64,000 nt of DNA from Rikenellaceae bacterium. GTDB taxonomy: Bacteria; Bacteroidota; Bacteroidia; Bacteroidales; Rikenellaceae. Under the pieces are notes generated by a model. It had not been told where the DNA came from. It worked only from the letters and a program-made list of their open reading frames with translations, and searched no databases. Below, one piece after another: positions 1-7,674 of this stretch. Position 1 is the stretch's first letter. The number at the start of each line of letters is the position of its first letter. The position numbers and the translations under genes were made by a program. The DNA lies in the NCBI GenBank assembly GCA_015060165.1, contig SUZC01000002.1:208877-272876 (forward strand). The letters run 5' to 3'.

Positions 1-23
1 AAACGAATTTATATCAAAGAGTA

Positions 24-740
24 ATGGCACAGAAGGGTGTATTATATATGATTCCGTGTCCAATTTCGGATTCGACAGAGGTCTACGATGTAGTTCCAGA
101 GACCAACCGCCGAATAATGGATTCATTGGATTATTTCATTGTGGAGAATGTCCGTTCGGCACGCCGATTCTTATCGAAAGCTCGTATCTCGCGCCGTATC
201 GAGGAGTTGGAGTTTGTTGAACTCAATGAGCATACCGTTGCAGGTGCAGCCGTCGAGGCTATGGTTAAGCCTATCGAGCAGGGGCGTTCTGCGGGCGTAA
301 TTTCTGAAGCTGGTGTGCCTGGTGTTGCCGATCCTGGAGCATTGGTTGTTGAGGTTTGTCATAAACGTGGAATCCGTGTTGTGCCGTTGGTTGGCCCATC
401 GTCAATTCTGCTTGCTATGATGGCATCGGGATTGAATGGTCAGTCGTTCGCTTTTGTGGGTTATTTGCCGGTAAAACCACCTGAGCGGGCTAAGGAGTTG
501 AAGGCATTGGAGCGCAGGGCTCACGTTGAGCAACAGTCACAAATCTTTATTGAGGCGCCATATCGTAATGTAAAGCTTGCCGAACAGATTTTGACAGTCT
601 GTGCAGCCGATACGAAACTCACCATTGCTTGCGATATCACTTCGCCCGATGAGATCATCGTAACACACTCTGTGGCCCAGTGGCGCAAGTGTGGTATTCC
701 GGATATTGCCAAACGACCGACCATATTTATTATAGGTTAG
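24..740 (+). CDS. rsmI: RsmI-like 16S rRNA 2'-O-methyltransferase (tetrapyrrole methylase family)
   Basis: A 238-residue SAM-dependent methyltransferase of the tetrapyrrole (corrin/porphyrin) methylase fold. The family member RsmI methylates the ribose of cytidine 1402 in 16S rRNA. Visible family marks are the N-terminal strand with a P-x-P-I-S segment (residues 11-15), the SEAGVPGVADPG loop near residues 94-105, which is the family's SAM-site signature, and a VGPSS segment near 123-127. It is shorter than the roughly 280-residue E. coli enzyme, as is common for the Bacteroidota branch annotated simply as SAM-dependent methyltransferase, so the exact rRNA target is inferred. It is the first gene of a co-directional run leading into grpE, which starts 38 bases after its stop. 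Any partner gene upstream lies outside the window. Confidence 0.85.
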   Translation: MAQKGVLYMIPCPISDSTEVYDVVPETNRRIMDSLDYFIVENVRSARRFLSKARISRRIEELEFVELNEHTVAGAAVEAMVKPIEQGRSAGVISEAGVPGVADPGALVVEVCHKRGIRVVPLVGPSSILLAMMASGLNGQSFAFVGYLPVKPPERAKELKALERRAHVEQQSQIFIEAPYRNVKLAEQILTVCAADTKLTIACDITSPDEIIVTHSVAQWRKCGIPDIAKRPTIFIIG

Positions 741-778
741 TGTCGGGCATACAATTTGCGCAATATAAAATAGAAAAT

Positions 779-1420
779 ATGAAAAATAATATAGATATGA
801 CAGAGGAAAAAGTTGTAGATCAGGACATTGAGCAGCAGAAAGATTTTAATGAAGCAGACGCTAACCCTTCGTGTGAGGGTGAGTCTTGTGCCAATATGGC
901 AGAAGATGCTGAGCAGGAGTCTGCCACAATGTCAGAGGAGCCAGAATCGTCTGAAGAGGTTGCAAACGAGCCTCAGGCAGAGCCTTCGGCTGAGGAGGTG
1001 ATAGCCATCTGGCGTGATAAATATATGCGTTTGCAGGCTGAGTTTGATAACTATCGTAAGCGCACATTGCGCGAGAAGATGGATTTGGTGGCAAGTGGCG
1101 GTGCCGATGTTATCAAATCTATGTTGTCGGTTCTAGATGATATGCATAGAGCAGTTGCAGCGTCTGAGAAGAGTGACGATATTACAGCTTTACGTGAGGG
1201 CGAGCGTTTGGTTTTGCAGAAGTTCGAGGAGGCTCTTCGTCAGAAGAACGTCACAGAAATTGAGGCACAGGATAAAGAGTTTAACCCCGATTTTCACGAG
1301 GCAGTAGCTCGATTCGCCGCTGGTGATGATAAAAAGGGTTTGATTATAGATGTCGTGCAGCGTGGTTATATGCTGGGCGACAAGGTTCTCCGATATGCTA
1401 AGGTTGTGGTTGGTGAATAA
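779..1420 (+). CDS. grpE: GrpE nucleotide exchange factor
   Basis: GrpE releases ADP from DnaK in the cytoplasm and so resets the Hsp70 cycle. The ATG at 779 gives 213 residues. An in-frame extension back to 680 would overlap the preceding gene by 61 bases and adds residues unlike GrpE, so it was not used; a second ATG at 797 is an alternative. Residues 1-70 are a very acidic, disordered tail, followed by the long helix (W-R-D-K-Y-x-R-L-Q-A-E-F-D-N-Y-R-K-R) typical of the GrpE dimer stalk, and a C-terminal beta head ending in GYMLGDKVLRYAKVVV, the family signature. dnaJ follows 36 bases downstream. dnaK is not in the window. No CIRCE-like inverted repeat was seen in front of it. Confidence 0.96.
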   Translation: MKNNIDMTEEKVVDQDIEQQKDFNEADANPSCEGESCANMAEDAEQESATMSEEPESSEEVANEPQAEPSAEEVIAIWRDKYMRLQAEFDNYRKRTLREKMDLVASGGADVIKSMLSVLDDMHRAVAASEKSDDITALREGERLVLQKFEEALRQKNVTEIEAQDKEFNPDFHEAVARFAAGDDKKGLIIDVVQRGYMLGDKVLRYAKVVVGE

Positions 1421-1456
1421 TCCGACTTTTGGTGTAATCGATAAATTTAAAAGAGA

Positions 1457-2611
1457 ATGGCAGAGAAAAGGGATTATTACGAGGTGTTGGGCGTTCAACG
1501 TAATGCCAATGCCGATGAGATAAAGAAGGCCTATCGCAAGGCTGCTATCAAGTATCACCCTGATAAGAATCCGGGTGACAAGGAGGCTGAAGATAAATTC
1601 AAGGAGGCTGCCGAGGCTTATGACGTATTGTCAAACCCCGACAAGCGAGCTCGTTACGACCAGTTTGGTCACGCCGGAATGAGCGGTGCTGCAGGCGGCG
1701 GCTTTGGCGGTTTTGGTGGAGGCGGATTCTCTATGGAGGATATCTTCTCGCAGTTTGGTGATATATTTGGTGGCCATTTTGGTGGCTTTTCATCACGCTC
1801 GGGTGGTAGCGCACGAGTAAATCGAGGCTCGGATATCAGGGTGAAGGTTAAACTTACGCTTGCCGAGATAGCCAATGGTACTACCAAAAAACTAAAAATC
1901 AGTAAGACTATTGCTTGTGATAAATGTGGCGGCTCGGGTGCAAAGGACTCTTCATCGTATGCAACTTGTTCGGCTTGTGGTGGTTCGGGTTATGTGATGC
2001 GAGTTGAGAATACATTCTTTGGCCGTATGCAGACGCAGAGCGTTTGTCCTACTTGTGGCGGTAGCGGTAAGACTATTACAGCTAAGTGTGACAAGTGTTC
2101 GGGCGAGGGTGTGATGCGAGGTGACGAGGTCGTCGAGATTAAGATCCCAGCCGGCGTAGGAGAGGGTATGGCCGTTACTGTTTCTGGTAAGGGTAATGCT
2201 GCTCGCCAGGGTGGAGTAAGCGGTGATTTGCTTGTGATGATTGAAGAAGAGCACAATCCTGAATTGGTGCGTGATGGCAACGACTTGATTCACAACTTGA
2301 ATTTGCCTGTTACGACTTGTATTTTGGGTGGTGATGTCGAGGTTCCTACGATCGATAGCCGAGTGAAAATTAAGATAGCTCCGGGTACTCACGCTGGTAA
2401 GGTTCTTCGTCTTCGCGGTAAGGGTCTGCCCGATGTAAATGGATATGGCAGAGGTGATATTTTGATTGTTGTCGATATTACAATTCCCGATACCTTGAAC
2501 AAGGAGGAGCGTCAGTTGGTCGAAAAACTTGCTGAGCAGCCTCACTTCAAGAGCGCAGAGAGCGTCGAGAAACAGAATATTTTCGAGCGAATGCGTAACT
2601 TTTTTAGATAG
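1457..2611 (+). CDS. dnaJ: DnaJ (Hsp40) co-chaperone
   Basis: A type I J-protein of 384 residues. The J domain (1-70) contains the HPD tripeptide at 34-36 that stimulates DnaK ATPase. A Gly/Phe-rich linker spans about 72-120, rich in GGFGG runs. The zinc-binding region (about 150-215) has four CxxCxGxG-type repeats ([32 protein letters not shown]). The C-terminal substrate-binding domains follow ([19 protein letters not shown]). Length and order are those of canonical DnaJ. It forms a heat-shock pair with grpE just upstream and likely shares its transcript. Confidence 0.98.
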   Translation: MAEKRDYYEVLGVQRNANADEIKKAYRKAAIKYHPDKNPGDKEAEDKFKEAAEAYDVLSNPDKRARYDQFGHAGMSGAAGGGFGGFGGGGFSMEDIFSQFGDIFGGHFGGFSSRSGGSARVNRGSDIRVKVKLTLAEIANGTTKKLKISKTIACDKCGGSGAKDSSSYATCSACGGSGYVMRVENTFFGRMQTQSVCPTCGGSGKTITAKCDKCSGEGVMRGDEVVEIKIPAGVGEGMAVTVSGKGNAARQGGVSGDLLVMIEEEHNPELVRDGNDLIHNLNLPVTTCILGGDVEVPTIDSRVKIKIAPGTHAGKVLRLRGKGLPDVNGYGRGDILIVVDITIPDTLNKEERQLVEKLAEQPHFKSAESVEKQNIFERMRNFFR

Positions 2612-2633
2612 TTAAATTAAAACATATTTTGTT

Positions 2634-3071
2634 ATGGGATTATTTTCACCTCATAAGCGCCACGCTAATAAATTCAATTACACTCCACGCTATTACGATC
2701 CTGTAAAGGAGGAGCGTGAACGTCGTCGTGCCGAATTGAGAGGAGAGCGACTTGACGATAAGGGCGAGTACACTCCCGGAAAATATATCCGTAGTCAGAG
2801 AGAGGCGCGAGAGTTGCGTCGCTCACAACAGGAGCAGAACAGTGGCTCGCGAATGAAATCGTGGGCTAAAATTGCCGCTGTTTTGCTATTGATTGTATTT
2901 GTCTGGTATTTGGTACCTCGCATTGCATCGGTAGTCGATGTTGCCACCACGCAGAAGAAGACTACCACTCAGCAGGAGCGCGAGATTAAGGAGTTTGATC
3001 CGTATGCACCAATTATTATAGTCCCCAATGACTATAAGGAGGGCGATGAGATTGTAATAATCGAAGAGTAA
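2634..3071 (+). CDS. Small single-pass membrane protein upstream of mutL, unknown function
   Basis: 145 residues, no recognised domain. The first 75 residues are strongly basic and rich in Arg/Glu, with a Y-x-x-R-Y-Y-D-P-V-K-E segment near residues 16-26. One hydrophobic helix spans about residues 81-101 (IAAVLLLIVFVWYLVPRIA). The short tail is acidic and hydrophobic and ends in EGDEIVIIEE. Arginine and lysine before the helix predict the N-terminus in the cytoplasm. I recall similar short proteins next to mutL in other Bacteroidales, so this is probably a conserved lineage-specific family rather than a chance frame. It lies 22 bases after dnaJ and 60 bases before mutL in the same direction. 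Confidence 0.8.
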   Translation: MGLFSPHKRHANKFNYTPRYYDPVKEERERRRAELRGERLDDKGEYTPGKYIRSQREARELRRSQQEQNSGSRMKSWAKIAAVLLLIVFVWYLVPRIASVVDVATTQKKTTTQQEREIKEFDPYAPIIIVPNDYKEGDEIVIIEE

Positions 3072-3131
3072 ACAATCCGCCATCCTACTTTTGAATAGAA
3101 TAAATTAGCTACAAACCAATACCACTCAACA

Positions 3132-5150
3132 ATGGAGAACAGAATACACCTTTTGCCAGAGATTGTCGCCAATCAAATCGCAGCAGGCGAAGTTGTGGAG
3201 TCACCATCTTCGGTAGTGAAGGAGATGATGGAGAATTCCATTGATGCGGGGGCTACTTCGGTTACTGTTAATTTCCGGAATGCGGGTTTGGAACTAATTC
3301 AGATTGTAGATAACGGTTGCGGAATGTCGCCTATGGATGCACGTATGGCATTCGACCGTCATGCAACGAGCAAGATTCGCGATTTTGATGATGTGTATCG
3401 TCTGCAAACTTTCGGATTCCGAGGTGAGGCGTTGGCCTCTATTGCTGCGGTAGCCCAGGTGGAGTTGCGTACCCGTCAGGCGGAGGACGAAGTGGGAACA
3501 GTGACTATTGTCAACGGCGGCGAGTTTATCTCTCAGTCGCCTGTGATGTGTCCTGTGGGTTCTCAGTTCTTGGTGCGTAACCTTTTCTATACAGCACCTG
3601 CTCGCAGAAAGTTCAGTAGTGACCGCTCGAAGATTATTACCAACATCAAGAAGGAGTTCCGTCGTGTAGCCCTGTGTAATCCGCAGGTAAAGTGTGAGTT
3701 GATGTCGAACGATATGTCGATAATCTCACTTCCAGCCGGATCGTTGTCGGAGCGAATTATCGATGTTGTAGGGCGTCATATCAAGACCAATCTGTTGGAC
3801 GTGTCGGTAGAAACAAGCATCGTAAATATTAAGGGTTATGTGGGGCGTCCTTCAGCTGCGAAGCAGAAGAATCAGGAGCAATATCTCTTTGTCAATGGCC
3901 GCTATTTCCGATCGCCGCAGATCTATCACTCTATAATGCGAGCCTACGAAAAACTTATTCCCGAAAATTGCTCTCCTTCATATTTCTTATATCTAACGGT
4001 TGATCCAGAGAGAGTCGATGTCAATGTCTCACCTCATAAGACCGAGGTTAGATTTGCCGATAATGATGATGTAAACCAGATAATCCACGCTGCGGTACGT
4101 AGTACTTTGGCCAAGAGTGGAAGTGTGGGAATGATGGATTTCGACAATAATGTGGCGATCGAGATCCCAGCATTAGATAAAAATGCAACAGTATATGCAG
4201 AACCAAGTAGCTCATCGAAGGTCGATTATAATCCATTTAGCGAGGATTATGCCTCGGTCGATGTTGCGATGGCCGGTGATATAGATTTGTCTACCTATGA
4301 TGTCCCGTATGATGGTGGAGCGATGCAATCGGTTGGTACAGGAAAGTCAACTTCACGTCCGACTCACTCTTCAAACGATGGTGTGGGCGGATTGCGAAAT
4401 ATTGCGTGGTCGGCAATGTCGTTCGAAAAGGAGTTCGATATCGAGGTCGAGACCAAACCAGTCGAAGAGAGTTATCGTGAATTCTTTTCAGGTGGTATAA
4501 TCGGTGATGCCGAGTTGGATGATGAGAGCAATCTGGAGTTTATCGAGTCATCAGCGTCAGTGCAACAGACCCTGCTTGATGAAGAGTTTGCCGCACAAGA
4601 GGTAATGTCGTTGGGTAATGGTTATGCGGTGGCGATGTGTAGTGGCCGATCGATGGTTGTTGAACTAAGTCGCGCTAAGGAGCGAGTATTGTTTGAGGGT
4701 CTGATGCAATCGGTACGAGGTGCAGGAGTGCCGTCTCAGCGATTGCTGTTCCCCGAAAAACTGACCCTTTCGATAGATGATTATCAACTGCTCGAGGAGC
4801 ATCTTGTGGAGTTTGCAGCTTTGGGATTCGATATGGAACTTGTTGGAGATGGTAATGTCGATATGAACGGTGTTCCGTCAAGTATGGTTGGAGAGCCAGT
4901 CGATAGATTGCTCTACGATTTATTGCGAGAGGTTGAACAGAGTGGCGCTGTGGCTGAGCGTATCCGCGAAGATATGGTACGATTGATGGCCGTAAAGGGT
5001 AGCCGTCGAGTAGGTCGGGGTATGACAAGTGTTGAGGCTCACCATCTTGTAGACGATTTGTTGCGCTGTGAAAATTATAGTTTCTCTCCCTCTGGAAAGC
5101 CTATTATTTCTGAGCTTACAGCCGAGGAGTTAAAGTTGAAATTGAGTTAA
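3132..5150 (+). CDS. mutL: DNA mismatch repair protein MutL
   Basis: MutL couples mismatch recognition by MutS to strand removal. The 672-residue product begins with the GHKL ATPase: I-A-A-G-E-V-V-E-S-P (motif I) near 17-26, E-N-S-I-D-A-G near 34-40, the D-N-G-C-G-M ATP-lid motif near 60-65 and FRGEALASIA near 96-105. A long acidic, low-complexity linker follows (about 340-490), then the C-terminal dimerisation domain. In the position where many MutL proteins carry the DQHAxxE endonuclease motif, this protein reads ELSRAKER (near residues 511-518), so the catalytic motif looks altered. The rhomboid gene follows 13 bases later. Confidence 0.95.
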   Translation: MENRIHLLPEIVANQIAAGEVVESPSSVVKEMMENSIDAGATSVTVNFRNAGLELIQIVDNGCGMSPMDARMAFDRHATSKIRDFDDVYRLQTFGFRGEALASIAAVAQVELRTRQAEDEVGTVTIVNGGEFISQSPVMCPVGSQFLVRNLFYTAPARRKFSSDRSKIITNIKKEFRRVALCNPQVKCELMSNDMSIISLPAGSLSERIIDVVGRHIKTNLLDVSVETSIVNIKGYVGRPSAAKQKNQEQYLFVNGRYFRSPQIYHSIMRAYEKLIPENCSPSYFLYLTVDPERVDVNVSPHKTEVRFADNDDVNQIIHAAVRSTLAKSGSVGMMDFDNNVAIEIPALDKNATVYAEPSSSSKVDYNPFSEDYASVDVAMAGDIDLSTYDVPYDGGAMQSVGTGKSTSRPTHSSNDGVGGLRNIAWSAMSFEKEFDIEVETKPVEESYREFFSGGIIGDAELDDESNLEFIESSASVQQTLLDEEFAAQEVMSLGNGYAVAMCSGRSMVVELSRAKERVLFEGLMQSVRGAGVPSQRLLFPEKLTLSIDDYQLLEEHLVEFAALGFDMELVGDGNVDMNGVPSSMVGEPVDRLLYDLLREVEQSGAVAERIREDMVRLMAVKGSRRVGRGMTSVEAHHLVDDLLRCENYSFSPSGKPIISELTAEELKLKLS

Positions 5151-5163
5151 TATATATAGAAAT

Positions 5164-5826
5164 ATGTTTGGATATAACAGTGGAAGGCCTTCTACGCCTC
5201 CTGTGGTTAAGAATATTATCATAGCAAACTGTATTGCATTGTTAGCAACAACCTTGTTGCCGATGAGCGATGATATAATTACACGTTTCGCACTATTTAA
5301 TGTGGAGAGCCCCTTCTTCCATAGTTATCAGGTGTTTACCTATATGTTCCTGCATGGTGGTATCTCGCATCTGTTTTTCAATATGTTTGCATTATGGATG
5401 TTCGGTAAAACTTTGGAGATGGAATTGGGCTCATCGCGATTCTTTACGTATTATATGGTATGCGGAATCGGGGCTGCGCTATTACAACTAGGAGTAGGTT
5501 ATGCCGAGTATGCTCATGCATTGAGAGATTTAGGTCCATATGGTGCTATGTATTTGCTGCAAATTCCCACAGTGGGAGCTTCTGGTGCGGTGTTCGGCTT
5601 GTTGCTGGCATTTGGCGTATTGCATCCTAATAGCACCGTTATGCTTATATTTCCACCCATTGCGATGAAAGCCAAGTGGTTTGTTGTGGTGTATGGTTTG
5701 ATCGAGTTGCTTTTCGGCTTGTCGGGCTACCAATCAGGCATTGCGCATTTTGCCCATTTGGGTGGTATGTTGTGGGGCTTCGCATTGTTATACTGGTGGA
5801 AGAAGAGAGGTGATATCCGTTTCTAA
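5164..5826 (+). CDS. Rhomboid-family intramembrane serine protease
   Basis: A 220-residue polytopic membrane protein with about six hydrophobic helices. The catalytic GASG motif is at residues 138-141 with Ser140, and the partner histidine lies in the AHFAHLGG stretch at 194-201 (His195 most likely). The L1-loop and helix-2 signature HGGISHLFFNMFAL near 64-77 is intact. It cleaves membrane-spanning substrates within the bilayer; the substrate cannot be told from sequence. It is packed between mutL and the EEP-fold gene (11-base gap), so it is probably part of the same transcript. Confidence 0.92.
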   Translation: MFGYNSGRPSTPPVVKNIIIANCIALLATTLLPMSDDIITRFALFNVESPFFHSYQVFTYMFLHGGISHLFFNMFALWMFGKTLEMELGSSRFFTYYMVCGIGAALLQLGVGYAEYAHALRDLGPYGAMYLLQIPTVGASGAVFGLLLAFGVLHPNSTVMLIFPPIAMKAKWFVVVYGLIELLFGLSGYQSGIAHFAHLGGMLWGFALLYWWKKRGDIRF

Positions 5827-5837
5827 TTCTGGGTGTT

Positions 5838-7115
5838 ATGGCGGCGGAATTTTATAAGACATCATATTCGTCGAGCTCACGGAAACATGGTGAGCGAAGT
5901 TTCTTGGGCTTTATTATCGATAGCCTATTCTTTGTCGTTACTATTGCTGTCGTGGCGCTATTTTTCGTGACACTCTTTATTCCGCTTATCAATCCTCACA
6001 AGGCCCAGGAGTTGTCGACAATCGGACTGGTTGCACCTTTTATCTATGCGGCAGTGTTGTTGCTCACGCTATATTGGATAGTCAGGTGGAGAGTATGGAT
6101 TGCAGTACCAATGATTATTGTGACGCTTTGTGGTTTGCCAAGTTTGTCATCATTTTATAAGTTGGAGTTACGTCGTACCTACGATGAGCCAGCTACCGAG
6201 CGAGATTTGAAGAAGAAGTATGGCAATGCGGTAAAAGTTATGACATATAACGTCAGGAGTTTTATCGATGATAACGGTGAACGATGCATCGACTCAATAG
6301 CCAAGATGGTTAAGACGCTGAATCCCGATATCTTATGTTTTCAAGAGATGGGTTTTTCGGAGCAGGTCGATTCAATGCTTTTGCCATTGAAACCTATGCC
6401 TCGATCGGTATCGCGCAACAATTTAAGCCCAGCTATATATAGTAAATATCCAATTGTCAAGGCCGAACGTATCGATACGATGAAGAATATGGTATGGGCC
6501 GATGTGGTCTTGCGCGATGATACTGTCCGAGTATTTAGCCTGCATTTGCAGTCGACATACATCCGTCGTGACGATATTGATTATATAGAGAGCCAGGAGA
6601 TTTTAAACGAGGAGGATACAACCGGCAGAATTCGCAGTATTGTTAAACGTCTGAGTGAGAATAATATGTTGCGAGCCGTACAGGTCGATACGATATCGCA
6701 GATTATAGCATCTTCACCATATCCAGTAATCGTTTGTGGCGATTTCAACGATACTCCAATATCCTATACCTACCGTACGATGAGTCGAGGTTTGAATGAT
6801 GCTTTTCGAGAGGTGGGACGTGGTTACTCGCATACATTCCGAGCATTTTTCGATATGCTTAGAATTGATTATGTGTTGTGTTCCGATAATTTTGTGCCTT
6901 TGTCATACGAGGTAATCGATTCGTGGGGATTGGTTCGTGCCAAACGCTGGGCTCGCGATACAGTGACCTATGTGCTGCGCAAGTTTGGTCATCAGATGCC
7001 ACTAAAGGGTGAGAATGTCGATATGCCTGATAGCTTGCAGGTGGACAATAGAGTACTCTATTCGGATCATTATCCTGTTTTTGTGAGGTTGCGATATGAT
7101 GGAAAAAACAATTAA
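5838..7115 (+). CDS. Membrane-anchored endonuclease/exonuclease/phosphatase family protein
   Basis: 425 residues. Three hydrophobic segments in the first ~105 residues anchor the protein. A DNase I-like phosphodiesterase fold follows: VMTYNVRSF near 135-143, a metal-binding glutamate in CFQEMGF near 168-174, VVCGDFNDTP near 300-309 and a final SDHYPVFVRL near 411-420. These are the catalytic Asn, Glu, Asp/Asn and Asp-His elements of the EEP superfamily. The active domain probably faces the periplasm, though topology was judged only by hydrophobicity. The substrate could be a nucleic acid, a phospholipid or a sugar phosphate; nothing here decides. It sits between the rhomboid gene and the yhcH-like gene. 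Confidence 0.88.
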   Translation: MAAEFYKTSYSSSSRKHGERSFLGFIIDSLFFVVTIAVVALFFVTLFIPLINPHKAQELSTIGLVAPFIYAAVLLLTLYWIVRWRVWIAVPMIIVTLCGLPSLSSFYKLELRRTYDEPATERDLKKKYGNAVKVMTYNVRSFIDDNGERCIDSIAKMVKTLNPDILCFQEMGFSEQVDSMLLPLKPMPRSVSRNNLSPAIYSKYPIVKAERIDTMKNMVWADVVLRDDTVRVFSLHLQSTYIRRDDIDYIESQEILNEEDTTGRIRSIVKRLSENNMLRAVQVDTISQIIASSPYPVIVCGDFNDTPISYTYRTMSRGLNDAFREVGRGYSHTFRAFFDMLRIDYVLCSDNFVPLSYEVIDSWGLVRAKRWARDTVTYVLRKFGHQMPLKGENVDMPDSLQVDNRVLYSDHYPVFVRLRYDGKNN

Positions 7116-7126
7116 AACGATATAGT

Positions 7127-7576
7127 ATGATTTTAGATTCTTTGAAAAACAAAGCGCAGTATGCAACTTTGCATCCTCGTTTCCAGACTGTGTTTGATTT
7201 TATCGACAGTCACGATTTGGCATCAATGGAGTGCGGACGTCACGATATTGATGGCGACAATATCTTCGTAAGTGTCCAGGAGTTAGATTTGCGTGATTGC
7301 ACTGAGGCTCGCTTGGAGTTGCACCGCAAGTATATCGACATCCAGCTCTTGCTTCGTGGTCCAGAGGAGGTGTTTGGTTGGAGCGAGAAGAAGGATTGTC
7401 TCACTCCGGTTGCCGATTTCGACGAGGAGAAGGATATCCAACTCTTTACAGATATCCCGCAGTGTTTCTATACAGTGGGTGAGGGTCAGTTCTCTATCCT
7501 ATTTCCCGAGGATGGTCACGCACCGATGCTCGGTGAGGGACACGTTAAGAAGTGTATCTTCAAGATTGCATTGTAG
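7127..7576 (+). CDS. YhcH/YjgK/YiaL (DUF386) family protein
   Basis: 149 residues of the beta-sandwich YhcH/EbgC-type family, whose members accompany sugar and sialic-acid catabolism and bind a metal. Family marks include the H-R-K-Y-I-D-I-Q-L-L segment near 65-74, the G-x-E segment near 77-80 and an acidic F-P-E-D-G-H-A-P-M run near 125-133. The role here is not clear because no sialic-acid genes are nearby; it is the last gene of the opening operon and is followed by a strong terminator. The start at 7127 leaves 11 bases after the EEP gene. Confidence 0.88.
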   Translation: MILDSLKNKAQYATLHPRFQTVFDFIDSHDLASMECGRHDIDGDNIFVSVQELDLRDCTEARLELHRKYIDIQLLLRGPEEVFGWSEKKDCLTPVADFDEEKDIQLFTDIPQCFYTVGEGQFSILFPEDGHAPMLGEGHVKKCIFKIAL

Positions 7577-7607
7577 TCGGGTCGAGTAGATTGTCCGATA
7601 TAATAGT

Positions 7608-7638
7608 AGAGCCAGCCTAACGTCGTTAAGCTGGCTCT
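7608..7638. terminator. Bidirectional intrinsic terminator
   Basis: A near-perfect hairpin, AGAGCCAGC paired with GCTGGCTCT and extended by an inner TAAC/GTTA stem, sits between the convergent yhcH-like and S9 peptidase genes. The flanks are T-rich on the plus side, so it probably ends both transcripts. Confidence 0.8.
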
Positions 7639-7674
7639 ATTGTTATATTAAGCGTTGTCGCTACTGGTAAATCT

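Noticed and set aside
680..778. Extension of the grpE frame upstream of 779
   Set aside because: It overlaps the preceding gene by 61 bases and adds residues unlike any GrpE start.
1952..2545. 197-codon minus-strand frame inside dnaJ
   Set aside because: Shadow of the dnaJ reading frame; composition (Thr/Ser/Leu rich, no domain) follows from antisense dnaJ codons.
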